From positions 62,001-126,000 of the forward strand of contig JBOEGR010000024.1 of the NCBI GenBank assembly GCA_050633525.1: DNA of 64,000 bases, in the 5' to 3' direction. The position numbers were made by a program, and so were the translations under genes. The notes below the pieces were generated by a model. It saw only the letters and a list, made by a program, of their open reading frames with translations, was not told the origin of the DNA and did no database searches. Position 1 is the stretch's first letter; the number at the start of each line of letters is the position of its first letter. This document shows positions 1 through 8,356 of this stretch, in pieces. Source of the DNA: CANLBN01 sp050633525 (GTDB taxonomy: Bacteria > Pseudomonadota > Gammaproteobacteria > Pseudomonadales > Cellvibrionaceae).

Positions 1-1111
1 AGTCGTTAATAAATAAACGCACTTGATGTTTTTTTGCAAGGCGAATAGCCTCTATAATTTCGTTTTCTAATTGATCATCAGGCAACTCTTTTGATCTTAG
101 CTGAATTGTCGATAGCTCTGGTACTGAAAGCGCTAAACGCTCGATCCATTGCGCTCGATCAACAACCGGATACAAACCCAGTACAGGCTGATTGCATTCT
201 GGAAAAGGATGAAGATTCGAATAGGGATGTCTTGTTAAACTTGGTAAATCTACCTGCTGGTCGGGAAACTGCCCTACATTAACAGGCCCATATTCTTTTT
301 GATTATGCTTAGCACAATCAGCAACAGAATAAGCCTGCCGCAAACCTTGCGATATCGCCATCTTCCCAATAACAACGGCATCGTAAAGTGAATAACCTAA
401 CGCAAGGCTACTAGCAATAGCAGACGATAACGCGCAACCAGTCCCTCTTGTATTATTAGTCACTACTTTTTTATTGCTTAACCAAAACGAACGCTGCCCA
501 TCGCTAAAATAATCTTCCACGCTATCGAGAGCAACACCTTCATTATTTAAAGGTTCAAAATGCCCCCCTTTAATCAATACAGCATTGAGGCCGGATGCCA
601 ATAATTGGCTGGCCGCAGATTCAATATCTTCGCGCGACTGAATAGACACTCCCGTTAAACGTTCAAGTTCGGGGATGTTGGGCGTCAATAATGTCACCAA
701 AGGCAACAACACCTCTTTAATAGCCTGAACCGTATTATCACTAGAAAAAGAAGCACCGCTACTACTGCCTAAAACGGGATCTAATATTAGCGAACAATTT
801 TCAGCGGCATGCTCCTCTCGTTTTTTTTCTAAAAAAGCAGCAATTTTTTTACATTGAAATGCAGAGCCTAACAAGCCTACTTTGATCGCTTGAATATCTA
901 AGACACTCACCGCTGCTAGCTGATCATCAAAAACTGCATCATCGACTACATTGACCGAAATGACTCGTTCATTATTTTGAGCCGTATTCGCCGTCACAAC
1001 AGATGCACTATGCACACCCATGGCAGATTGTGATCGAATATCCATCGCCATGCCCGCAAGGCCCGCAGAATCATTAGCAGAAAAATTTAATACAAGAGGA
1101 CGATATGACAT
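1..1111 (-). CDS. thiDE: Bifunctional HMP(-P) kinase / thiamin-phosphate synthase ThiDE, 3' part outside window
   Basis: The frame reads from an ATG at 1111 to the left edge without a stop, so the C-terminus is missing. About 250 N-terminal residues look like ThiD, which phosphorylates hydroxymethylpyrimidine twice. They include an anion-hole segment NNTRGTGCALSSAIA typical of the ribokinase fold. A linker follows, then VLGLYPVVDR and TIQLRSKELPD, which match the start of ThiE (thiamin-phosphate synthase). The usual N-terminal GSDSGGGAGIQAD motif is replaced by SANDSAGLAGMAMD, a divergent form. It is the last visible gene of the minus-strand thi operon, 230 bp after thiG, with a stem-loop element between them. 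The fusion is clear; ThiE completeness cannot be judged. Confidence 0.9.
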   Translation of the reverse strand, partial: MSYRPLVLNFSANDSAGLAGMAMDIRSQSAMGVHSASVVTANTAQNNERVISVNVVDDAVFDDQLAAVSVLDIQAIKVGLLGSAFQCKKIAAFLEKKREEHAAENCSLILDPVLGSSSGASFSSDNTVQAIKEVLLPLVTLLTPNIPELERLTGVSIQSREDIESAASQLLASGLNAVLIKGGHFEPLNNEGVALDSVEDYFSDGQRSFWLSNKKVVTNNTRGTGCALSSAIASSLALGYSLYDAVVIGKMAISQGLRQAYSVADCAKHNQKEYGPVNVGQFPDQQVDLPSLTRHPYSNLHPFPECNQPVLGLYPVVDRAQWIERLALSVPELSTIQLRSKELPDDQLENEIIEAIRLAKKHQVRLFIND

Positions 1112-1247
1112 GGTTATAGCAAATAAAATAGGTAAGTGGAGTAATGAAAGTACAATTCAATAAATGTATTCAGACTGAAAGAAAAGAATGATTAATAACA
1201 ATAAAAAAGATGCCAAGGCATTTTAAAATGATTATTTTTGCTTTAGA

Positions 1248-1336
1248 GCAAGGAGGCACCGCGCGCAGGACCGGAATGTGTAGTTAACACATGAGGATCT
1301 GAGCACGGAGGCGACGCCGCTATAAAGTAAAAAGAA
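1248..1336. repeat. Intergenic stem-loop element, copy A (thiG-thiDE gap)
   Basis: This stretch aligns end to end with 3749-3837 in the thiO-thiC gap. Shared landmarks are GCAAGG at the start, GCGC-CAG, GGA-TGTA, GAGCAC, GACGC-GC and GTAAAA near the end. Its centre is an inverted repeat, ATGTGT (1276-1281) with ACACAT (1287-1292). The copy B stem has a different sequence but still pairs. Function unknown; it may be an RNA structure in the thi transcript or a mobile palindromic repeat. Confidence 0.6.
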
Positions 1337-1341
1337 CATTT

Positions 1342-2133
1342 TTAATTGCCTTGGTGCCAAAAGGGCGTACCTATTGTCGGCGTACTCGGCTTCGCCAAAT
1401 CTCGCTCAGCAATCGTACCGGACTCATACGCTGCCCTGCCCGCTAACAATGCATACTTAAATGCCTCGGCCATTTTAATAGGGTCGGATGCTTGCGCTAC
1501 CGCCGTATTCAACAACACCCCATCGTAACCTAGCTCTAATGCTTGCGCTGCGTGAGAGGGTTTACCAATACCCGCATCGACAATTAAGGTTATGTCAGGC
1601 ATGCGCTCTCGGATCGTTTTTAGAGCATAAGGGTTTAGCAAACCTTTACCTGTACCAATGGGTGAACCCCAAGGCATTAAAATACGGCAGCCCGCTTCAA
1701 CTAACTTTTGGCATAGCACCAAATCATCAGTACAGTAAGGAAAAACCTCAAAGCCTTGGTCGATTAATTCTTTGGTCGCCTCAAGCAAAGCAAAGGGGTC
1801 TGGCTGAAGGTTATACTCATCCCCAATCACTTCTAACTTAACCCAATTCGTACCAAACAACTCCCGCGCCATTTGCGCCGTTGTTACAGCTTCTTTGACG
1901 GAGTGACAACCGGCGGTATTAGGCAAAATATGAACATTCAACTCTTGTAGCAATTGCCAAAAATCATGGCCGCTGTCGGCTGCATTGCCAGCGCTCGATT
2001 GCCTACGCAGTGATACCGTCACGACCTCTGAACCAGACGCCTTAATCGACTGCTGCATAATATCTGGCGAGGGGTACAAAGCGGAGCCAATAAGAAAGCG
2101 ACTTGATACCGTTTTATCTGCTAACTGCCACAT
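1342..2133 (-). CDS. thiG: Thiazole synthase ThiG
   Basis: ThiG condenses deoxyxylulose phosphate, ThiS-thiocarboxylate sulfur and dehydroglycine into the thiamin thiazole phosphate in the cytoplasm. The 263 aa length is usual. Recognisable TIM-barrel parts are FLIGSALYPSP at the N-terminus, NTAGC, the WVKLEVIGD strand carrying the expected Schiff-base lysine, LMPWGSPIGTGKG, and VDAGIGKPSHAAQALELG with NTAVAQA in the phosphate-binding end. It follows thiS by 95 bp on the same strand. The presence of ThiO indicates the aerobic, glycine-oxidase route to dehydroglycine rather than tyrosine lyase ThiH. Confidence 0.96.
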   Translation of the reverse strand: MWQLADKTVSSRFLIGSALYPSPDIMQQSIKASGSEVVTVSLRRQSSAGNAADSGHDFWQLLQELNVHILPNTAGCHSVKEAVTTAQMARELFGTNWVKLEVIGDEYNLQPDPFALLEATKELIDQGFEVFPYCTDDLVLCQKLVEAGCRILMPWGSPIGTGKGLLNPYALKTIRERMPDITLIVDAGIGKPSHAAQALELGYDGVLLNTAVAQASDPIKMAEAFKYALLAGRAAYESGTIAERDLAKPSTPTIGTPFWHQGN

Positions 2134-2228
2134 CTTAGATTCTTTACCTGTTGATAACGCTTTAGATTTACTTTCATTACTCTTTACTAGCGGCTCTTAT
2201 TCTACCGCTGGTATTAAACTATCCTGTA

Positions 2229-2432
2229 TTAACCACCCTGCATTGGCACTAATAGCTCGACGCGATCGCCTTCTTGTATCTCGGTTGATGCATAGTGGCT
2301 CTTGGGTATAAATTGCTCATTCACTGCAATGGCAAAAGCCTGACTCCCTAGATCCCATTCACTGATAGCTTGTTCCAGTGACAGCTTACCTTCAATCGTT
2401 TTTGCTTCGCCGTTTAATGTTACGTTTAACAT
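2229..2432 (-). CDS. thiS: Sulfur carrier protein ThiS
   Basis: A 67-residue ubiquitin-fold protein ending in QGG. The terminal Gly-Gly is adenylated and thiocarboxylated to deliver sulfur to ThiG. Size, the LNGE start, the VELLVPMQGG end and the position between thiO and thiG are all typical. The activating enzyme ThiF is not in this window; it may lie beyond the left edge or be replaced by MoeB elsewhere. Confidence 0.95.
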   Translation of the reverse strand: MLNVTLNGEAKTIEGKLSLEQAISEWDLGSQAFAIAVNEQFIPKSHYASTEIQEGDRVELLVPMQGG

Positions 2433-2578
2433 GTAGCCCTTAATTTTATCTAATAGTTTTGCCCGAAAGCCTTTTACTTTAACTAAACGAGGTAATATCT
2501 TGTTGTAAAAGCAGTTTTAACCAAGTGAACACCTTAAAGCGCAAAAGAAAACCTTCATTATTAATCACATTAACAAAA

Positions 2579-3664
2579 CTACGCAACCTTTTGAATTAAC
2601 GAAGAAAAAGATGATTGATAATCTGGCTGAGTTAGGCACTGGGTTACTTCTTCCGCTAAGGCAGGCGAAAGCAAAAAACCATGCCTAAATAAACCGTTAA
2701 CTCGAATCAAACCTTCGCTACATTCGATTTTAGGGAGGTTATCTTTTAATGCTGGCCGGCAATTTGCGCGCATTTCAACGATACGAGCCTCGGCAAAACC
2801 GGTGTGTAGACTGTAAGCCGCTGACAGTAATTCCAAACTGGAACGCACCGTCATTGGCCCCTTATCATTACTCTCTATCTGCGTTGCGCCAATGACATAA
2901 AGGTCATCGTAGCCACGCGGCACAACATAAAGGCGATAGCGCGGGTGCATTAGACGAACAAGGCGTTTGATGTTCACCTCAGGTGCTTTAAGCACCACAA
3001 GCTCCCCGCGCACACCGCGCAATTCATCCCATTGCGGCTTAGCGCCCAAACCACGTGAGTCGATAACACAGTCAAAATGGTGCTGGCCTTCGTTAGTGGT
3101 AATTGTCCCCGCCGTCACATCATGGATTAAGCGGTTGAAATACCAATTAACGTCTGCCTCCAACAAGTTATCGGCCAAGACCTTTAAAGTCAGTTTAGGG
3201 CACAACCATGCCTCTTCTGGCAAATAAGTTGCCTCGCTAAACGCACTGCCTAAATCTGGCTCCAACAACGCTAGCTGCTGTTGATTGAGTTTTTTGTACT
3301 GCTCTGGCGTCGGATCTAATTTGTGCAACACTTGGCGGTTAAAGGTTTCGTAATCGGGTCGATCATGGGCATGAGAAACTACTAAACTACCCTGCTGGTG
3401 ATAACCTAAATCACCCTCAAGCTCTTCCGCCAAGTCACGCCACAGATCCAGCGAGCGCATGCCCAAGTTATAGACCATCAACTCCGCTGACTCGACCTCA
3501 CAATACGGCGTTAACATACCCGCTGCGGTATACGCAGCGGCATCGCCATAGTCGATATCATCCTTATCAAACAAGCTCACACTAAAACCGGCACGAGATA
3601 ACTGCCATGCCAAAACACGACCCATTACACCTGCACCAGCGATACCAATTGTTTGCGCGCTCAT
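2579..3664 (-). CDS. thiO: Glycine oxidase ThiO
   Basis: An FAD-dependent oxidase that turns glycine into iminoglycine for thiazole formation. The N-terminal IGIAGAGVMGRVLAW is a Rossmann dinucleotide-binding motif (GxGxxG), followed by SLFDKDD with the ribose-binding acidic residue. RVNGLFRHGFLLSPALAEEV near the C-terminus is the DAO-family FAD-binding end. The ATG at 3664 (MSAQ) was chosen; an in-frame GTG four codons upstream (3676) would also work. It lies between thiC and thiS. The 188 bp gap to thiC holds stem-loop element copy B. Confidence 0.93.
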   Translation of the reverse strand: MSAQTIGIAGAGVMGRVLAWQLSRAGFSVSLFDKDDIDYGDAAAYTAAGMLTPYCEVESAELMVYNLGMRSLDLWRDLAEELEGDLGYHQQGSLVVSHAHDRPDYETFNRQVLHKLDPTPEQYKKLNQQQLALLEPDLGSAFSEATYLPEEAWLCPKLTLKVLADNLLEADVNWYFNRLIHDVTAGTITTNEGQHHFDCVIDSRGLGAKPQWDELRGVRGELVVLKAPEVNIKRLVRLMHPRYRLYVVPRGYDDLYVIGATQIESNDKGPMTVRSSLELLSAAYSLHTGFAEARIVEMRANCRPALKDNLPKIECSEGLIRVNGLFRHGFLLSPALAEEVTQCLTQPDYQSSFSSLIQKVA

Positions 3665-3748
3665 TTTACCCACCACAGATTTTTATTGTTTTGACGTATA
3701 TATATTTTGTTTATTTAGGGTTGATTGTGTGCGAGGTTTTATTCTCAG

Positions 3749-3837
3749 GCAAGGCATCAGTGCGCACAGCGAAGGAGCGTACAATAAGTACGTGACTAAG
3801 CGAGCACACTGATAACGCAGCATGAGGGTAAAAGATC
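3749..3837. repeat. Intergenic stem-loop element, copy B (thiC-thiO gap)
   Basis: Second copy of the element at 1248-1336. The central stem is CGTAC (3778-3782) with GTACG (3788-3792) around AATAA. An outer pair, ATCAGTGCGC (3756-3765) with GCACACTGAT (3804-3813), matches at nine of ten positions. The centre is preserved as a stem while its bases differ from copy A, which suggests selection for structure, although two copies are thin evidence. Confidence 0.6.
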
Positions 3838-3852
3838 GCTCACAGGCGGCCC

Positions 3853-5697
3853 TCAATCGACTTGTTCGATATAAATCTCACTCCCTAGATTCTTAAACTC
3901 TGCCGACTTCTGCTGCATACCCTTTTCAATCTCTTGATCCGCCGCATAGTCACGCACTTCTTGGCTAATCTTCATGGAGCAGAACTTAGGCCCACACATA
4001 GAGCAGAAATGAGCCACTTTGGCAGAATCTTTAGGTAGCGTCTCATCATGGAATTCACGAGCACGGTCTGGGTCTAGCCCCAAGTTGAACTGATCTTCCC
4101 AACGGAATTCGAAACGCGCTTTGGATAAAGTATCGTCGCGGTAACGCGCACCGGGGTGGCCTTTGGCAATGTCGGCAGCATGAGCGGCGATTTTGTAGGT
4201 GATGATACCTTCTTTTACATCATCACGATTGGGCAAACCCAAATGCTCTTTTGGCGTTACATAACACAGCATCGCACAGCCAAACCAGCCAATCATCGCT
4301 GCACCAATACCACTGGTAAAGTGATCATACCCGGGCGCAATATCGGTGGTTAGCGGCCCTAAAGTATAAAAAGGCGCCTCATCACAATGCTCTAGCTGTT
4401 TATCCATGTTTTCTTTAATCATATGCATTGGCACATGACCGGGGCCTTCAATCATGGTCTGCACATCGTGCTTCCACGCGATTTTGGTTAACTCACCTAA
4501 TGTTTCTAACTCACCAAACTGAGCGGCATCGTTCGCATCTGCTAGAGAACCGGGACGCAAGCCATCTCCTAAGGAGAAGCTCACATCATAGGCTTTCATG
4601 ATTTCGCAAATGTCTTCAAAATGCGTATAGAGGAAGTTTTCTTTATGGTGGGCAATACACCACTTAGCCATGATAGAACCACCACGAGAAACAATACCCG
4701 TGACACGCTCAGCGGTTAATGGCACGTAACGCAGTAATACACCGGCATGAATCGTAAAGTAATCTACGCCCTGCTCTGCTTGCTCGATCAGTGTATCGCG
4801 GAACACTTCCCAAGTGAGATCTTCTGCAACCCCATTCACCTTTTCAAGTGCTTGGTAAATAGGCACGGTACCAATTGGCACAGGTGAATTGCGCACAATA
4901 TAATCACGGGTAGAGTGAATATTTTTACCCGTGGATAAATCCATTACTGTATCGCCACCCCAACGAGTAGACCATACGAGCTTTTCAACTTCTTCTTCAA
5001 TACTGGAGGTTAATGCCGAGTTACCAATATTAGCGTTAATTTTAACCAAGAAATTACGGCCAATAATCATTGGCTCTAATTCAGTATGATTAATATTGGC
5101 AGGGATAATTGCACGGCCTTTGGCGATCTCGTCGCGGACAAATTCGGCCGTAATAGGCTGCAAGTTAGCGCCCCAAGAGTTACCCTTCAAACGGGCATTA
5201 CGCTCGTCGGTAGTGAACTCATTAGACAAGGCTTCACGGGCTTGGTTTTCGCGAACAGCGATATATTCCATCTCTGGAGTGATAATACCCTTGCGCGCAT
5301 AGTGCATTTGAGAGACATTCATACCCTCTTTGGCACGACGTGGCTTGCGCTGTAGCTCTTCATTATAAAACTGGAAGGCTTTTTCAGAATCATCATGGCC
5401 GTTATCCATCGGCTTTACTTCGCGGCCGACATAAAATTCAGTATCACCACGCGCTTCAATCCACTTAGAGCGCACATCGGCCAAACCTTTATGCACATCG
5501 ATATCAACGCTAGGGTCAGTATAAGCACCTGAGGTATCGTAAACGGTAATGGCAGAGCCATCCGTCAGGCTGATTTCACGCATAGGCACGCTGACATCAG
5601 GATTATTTTCTGAAGTCACATACACCTTCTGACTAGCCGGTAAAGGCTCGCGTGTCAGCAAGCTGGGATTAGGTTCTACGGGAAGTTTACTGTTCAT
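3853..5697 (-). CDS. thiC: Phosphomethylpyrimidine synthase ThiC
   Basis: A radical-SAM enzyme converting aminoimidazole ribotide to HMP-phosphate, the pyrimidine half of thiamin. The 614 aa protein ends with the non-classical 4Fe-4S site CSMCGPKFCSM (CX2CX4C) characteristic of ThiC. Other conserved blocks are ARKGIITPEMEYIA, SLGDGLRPGS, MIEGPGHVPMH and YTLGPLTTDIAPGYDH. The N-terminal extension is normal for proteobacterial ThiC. GAGG lies just upstream of the ATG at 5697. First gene of the operon, controlled by the TPP riboswitch in its leader. Confidence 0.98.
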   Translation of the reverse strand: MNSKLPVEPNPSLLTREPLPASQKVYVTSENNPDVSVPMREISLTDGSAITVYDTSGAYTDPSVDIDVHKGLADVRSKWIEARGDTEFYVGREVKPMDNGHDDSEKAFQFYNEELQRKPRRAKEGMNVSQMHYARKGIITPEMEYIAVRENQAREALSNEFTTDERNARLKGNSWGANLQPITAEFVRDEIAKGRAIIPANINHTELEPMIIGRNFLVKINANIGNSALTSSIEEEVEKLVWSTRWGGDTVMDLSTGKNIHSTRDYIVRNSPVPIGTVPIYQALEKVNGVAEDLTWEVFRDTLIEQAEQGVDYFTIHAGVLLRYVPLTAERVTGIVSRGGSIMAKWCIAHHKENFLYTHFEDICEIMKAYDVSFSLGDGLRPGSLADANDAAQFGELETLGELTKIAWKHDVQTMIEGPGHVPMHMIKENMDKQLEHCDEAPFYTLGPLTTDIAPGYDHFTSGIGAAMIGWFGCAMLCYVTPKEHLGLPNRDDVKEGIITYKIAAHAADIAKGHPGARYRDDTLSKARFEFRWEDQFNLGLDPDRAREFHDETLPKDSAKVAHFCSMCGPKFCSMKISQEVRDYAADQEIEKGMQQKSAEFKNLGSEIYIEQVD

Positions 5698-5839
5698 TGG
5701 GTATCCTCAAAGTCAAAAAAGCTGTCTCAAAATAGCGTAACAACATAACGCAACAGAAGAGCTTTACAAAAGAGCCATAGATGACGGAGGACAAATACAG
5801 CAAACGCTGCACAGATGGAGAAGGCAGAACTGCCCTATC

Positions 5840-5929
5840 CTACTCATTCCTACGCCAATACTAACTGGATCAGGTTCACGGGTTTACTGGCAACAAATGC
5901 CACTATCTCAGCTATCGCACCCCGAGAGC
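5840..5929 (-). promoter_or_regulatory. TPP (THI-box) riboswitch
   Basis: Read on the minus strand, the leader contains CTCGGGGTGC, GCTGAGAT, ACCCGTGAACCTGATC, GTTAGTA and GGCGTAGGA in order. These are the conserved THI-element blocks that bind thiamin pyrophosphate. It lies 140 nt upstream of thiC. A small GGCAG-TT-CTGCC hairpin follows at about 5821-5834. No T-tract terminator follows, so control is more likely at translation initiation or by Rho than by intrinsic termination. That last point is inference. Confidence 0.97.
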
Positions 5930-5942
5930 AAAAACAGGGCAT

Positions 5943-5971
5943 AGTGTAGGGAAAAATGGGGGAAATTGGAA
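5943..5971 (-). promoter_or_regulatory. Candidate sigma70 promoter of the thi operon
   Basis: On the minus strand, TTCCAA (5966-5971) and TACACT (5943-5948) are separated by 17 nt. They lie about 14 nt upstream of the riboswitch 5' end, the right distance for a start just before it. The match is moderate; position is the main support. Confidence 0.5.
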
Positions 5972-6252
5972 GAAGAGACTGCTTTTGTAGACTTTAAAGG
6001 CCCCTTGGCGCAAATTACGACCTGTTCAAGATGGTGAGATTGAGTTAACCTTTTCTGCTTAAAAATTGATGTAGCTGCAACCAAAACGACATTAAGGTTT
6101 AAAACTTATGACTTAATTAAAAACAAACGTTGCCTCATAATTTTATTAATGAGGGCACTGGCTCTATATTTATAGGTTGTTATATACAGTCCAGTTCGTA
6201 ACGCTGCTGTTTAGAATTGAGATTTAGATCAATAATGCGCAAGGAGTAAACT
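5972..6252. other. Intergenic region between thi promoter and the HEPN-motif gene
   Basis: AT-rich, no credible ORF. It contains a small stem CCTCAT (6133-6138) with ATGAGG (6149-6154) but no T tract. AAGGAG (6240-6245) is the ribosome binding site of the next gene. No attC-like site was recognised on this side of the gene, so it cannot be shown that the gene is itself a cassette. Confidence 0.5.
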
Positions 6253-7653
6253 TTGAAACTACACCTGACGGACCTTGATGAGCTTGTTCAACGGGTGAGA
6301 AATATTCACCCAAGGAGCTATCTAAACGAGGCTATAGTCGCATATAGAGCTGGAGCATATAGGGCTGCTTTGATAACAACATGGATTGCAGTTTGCGTCG
6401 ATATTATTGAAAAAGTCAGGGAGCTATCCGCATCTGGTGATGGGGCAGCAAAAGTGATCGAACAAAGACTTGATAAGATTAACCCTTCGGCCCCATCAGA
6501 AATGATCTCATTCGAAAGAGAAATTTTAAATATTGCCGCAGATGAACTGGAGTTAATTTCAATAATTGAGAAATCCCACCTTGAAAGGCTGAAGGAAGAT
6601 AGAAATATTTGTGCTCATCCAACCTTCTCGCAAGATGGAAACCAATTTTCACCACTTGCGGAAACAGCGCTCTCATTCATAGTCCAGGCTTCAAATTACC
6701 TTTTAATTCACCCTCCTGTTAAAGGCAAAGTGGTTATAAATAAAATATACGAACTAATAAATGAGCCTTCGTTTCCAAATACTGATGAAAAGGCCTTTGC
6801 CGTTCTTTCATCAGAAAATAACTTAGGAAGGGTTAGGAGTAGTAGCGTAAAAAATCTAGTTATTATTTTATTAAAACGCTTATTTAGAGATGATGAAAAT
6901 TTAGATAAAGAGCTATTCGCGAAAATATGCTCTGCTCTTGGGGCGATTTCAAGGTTGAATCCAGACATATATAAGGACGTTCTGGCAACGAAGCTTAGCC
7001 AGATGCTCAGTGAAGCAAGCGATGAACAACTGAAGCGAGTTTTCCCCTTCTTGATTAGGAGGAAAGAGGAGTGGAGTAAAATTGAAAAAGCTGTGAAAGT
7101 CAGACTGGAAGGCTTGATAGCTTCAATGAGCGCCGAAGAATTAATTTCATACCAAGCTGTTCCTCTGTGTGAAAAAATTCAAGATATTTTTGCTGCCGTA
7201 GATAGCGCGATTACTGAATTCAAAGATTTTGAAAAAGCAAAGATTATTGCTACTGGCCCTTCTGTCGATTTCAAAGAATCTGCAATTGAGCTTTTTATCA
7301 ACTCGATGTCTTATGATTGTTCCGAATTTAGAGGAAATAAATTAATTCTACCACTAAGTGATAGTTTAAGCACCAATGATCTATCTAAAATACTGGAAGG
7401 ATCAGTTGTTAACAAAGGTGCCCATGGTTACAATCAAATATTACCTGCTGGTTCAATAGAATCCTTCTTTGTCCGCTTATATGAGAGTACGAATCGCTCT
7501 GATAGAGAATGCAGTAAAGCGTGGATAAAATTTATGGAATCTGTTACTAAAAAAAAATTGGAATTCAAAACTTTATTGCAATCTATGATTGAAGACCAAC
7601 TACTACAAGCTCCGCCAGAAGAGCCAGAACTAAAAGAGAATATACCTTTTTAA
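6253..7653 (+). CDS. Hypothetical protein with N-terminal HEPN-type Rx4H motif
   Basis: A 466 aa soluble protein of no family I can name with certainty. Residues 20-55 form amphipathic helices (YLNEAIVAYRAGAYRAALI) resembling the first helices of HEPN domains. RNICAH at 117-122 fits the HEPN catalytic motif R-N-x3-H found in RNases of toxin-antitoxin and defence systems. The remaining 330 residues are mostly helical and charged, with no nucleotide-binding motif seen. The start is TTG at 6253, with AAGGAG 8 nt upstream. It stands alone, flanked by AT-rich DNA, a palindrome and an attC-like site, suggesting an acquired gene. An RNase or defence role is inference. Confidence 0.6.
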   Translation: MKLHLTDLDELVQRVRNIHPRSYLNEAIVAYRAGAYRAALITTWIAVCVDIIEKVRELSASGDGAAKVIEQRLDKINPSAPSEMISFEREILNIAADELELISIIEKSHLERLKEDRNICAHPTFSQDGNQFSPLAETALSFIVQASNYLLIHPPVKGKVVINKIYELINEPSFPNTDEKAFAVLSSENNLGRVRSSSVKNLVIILLKRLFRDDENLDKELFAKICSALGAISRLNPDIYKDVLATKLSQMLSEASDEQLKRVFPFLIRRKEEWSKIEKAVKVRLEGLIASMSAEELISYQAVPLCEKIQDIFAAVDSAITEFKDFEKAKIIATGPSVDFKESAIELFINSMSYDCSEFRGNKLILPLSDSLSTNDLSKILEGSVVNKGAHGYNQILPAGSIESFFVRLYESTNRSDRECSKAWIKFMESVTKKKLEFKTLLQSMIEDQLLQAPPEEPELKENIPF

Positions 7654-7693
7654 CAAAGGCATACCAAAAAATCGGAGTGATTTTTTAATAATT

Positions 7694-7747
7694 GGAGCCA
7701 GGTAAGAGTTTAATAAACTTAACAGCTCTAAATTCTTATCTGACCCC
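7694..7747. repeat. Imperfect palindrome ending in GACCCC
   Basis: Left arm 7694-7712 pairs with right arm 7729-7747 at 15 of 19 positions, all four mismatches being transitions. The outer end reads GGGGTCAGATAAG on the minus strand, similar to the GGGTCAGACTCG of the palindrome at 55947-56022. It is probably a REP-like intergenic repeat. It lies just after the HEPN-motif gene and could also act as a weak terminator. Confidence 0.5.
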
Positions 7748-7776
7748 GATTACTGCTATTGTTGTAAGTAAAAAAA

Positions 7777-7866
7777 GCCTAACAAGCCAATCAACTTCGC
7801 ACCTTCGCTACCGGGCAGCTTATACTGCGCTTCACTATGCAGCTGTCGGTTATTGAGGCGTTAACG
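7777..7866 (+). repeat. attC-like integron recombination site
   Basis: It begins GCCTAAC (7777-7783), which fits the R'' consensus RYYYAAC. It ends with GCG-GTT core bases (GTTAACG, 7860-7866), matching GTTRRRY in its first five positions. Inner blocks AAGCCAATCAAC and GGTTATTGAGGC are partly complementary, as expected for L''/L'. A variable centre holds a further CAGCT/AGCTG pair. An ORF starts 4 nt after the core, the usual cassette arrangement. The R' mismatch and the absence of a visible integrase keep confidence moderate. Confidence 0.55.
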
Positions 7867-7870
7867 ATCA

Positions 7871-8356
7871 ATGGAGATAGTTAAACTCAATCACATGAAA
7901 AAACTAATTTTACCAAGCATTCTTGTACTTTCCTCATTGGCTACTGGGTGGTATTTCGTGCAAATTGCCAGTGATAGAAAACTAACCGATCTAGAAGGCG
8001 TTTTACTTCAAGGAATCTGCTTGGGCTTGGGCTTAGTTGGGTCATATTTTTTCGGAAAGCAATCAGCAAAGACTGCTGCTTTAGAAATGATTAAGCCTCA
8101 TGCTCGATCAGCGTTTAGGAGGTTAATTTCTTTATATAAGAGCCTATCCAGAGTTTCCACTATCATTGCTCAGAATGAAGAGCTGAAGCCGAATGATCAG
8201 AAGATCGCCTTGGCACAAATATCAGCAATCGTATCTCAGCAAATTGATACCGCTGATGATGCTTTGGAAGATTGGAGGGATATTGTTCCTGAGGAAGTAG
8301 ATGAACTAAAAGAGAATCTGGTTAAGCACACGCAAGAGGCTTTAATAAATGAGTAG
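7871..8356 (+). CDS. Membrane-anchored coiled-coil protein of unknown function
   Basis: 161 aa. Two hydrophobic segments (about residues 10-31 and 43-62) are followed by a charged helical C-terminus (about 80-160), probably facing the cytoplasm. No family recognised. The ATG used here is immediately downstream of the attC-like core; a second ATG nine codons later (MKKLILPS) is an alternative. The end overlaps the next gene by 8 bp, so the two are probably co-translated and may form a complex. Confidence 0.65.
   Translation: MEIVKLNHMKKLILPSILVLSSLATGWYFVQIASDRKLTDLEGVLLQGICLGLGLVGSYFFGKQSAKTAALEMIKPHARSAFRRLISLYKSLSRVSTIIAQNEELKPNDQKIALAQISAIVSQQIDTADDALEDWRDIVPEEVDELKENLVKHTQEALINE

Noticed and set aside
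91..282. Short plus-strand ORF near the left edge
   Set aside because: It is antisense to the clear ThiDE frame, which continues off the edge.
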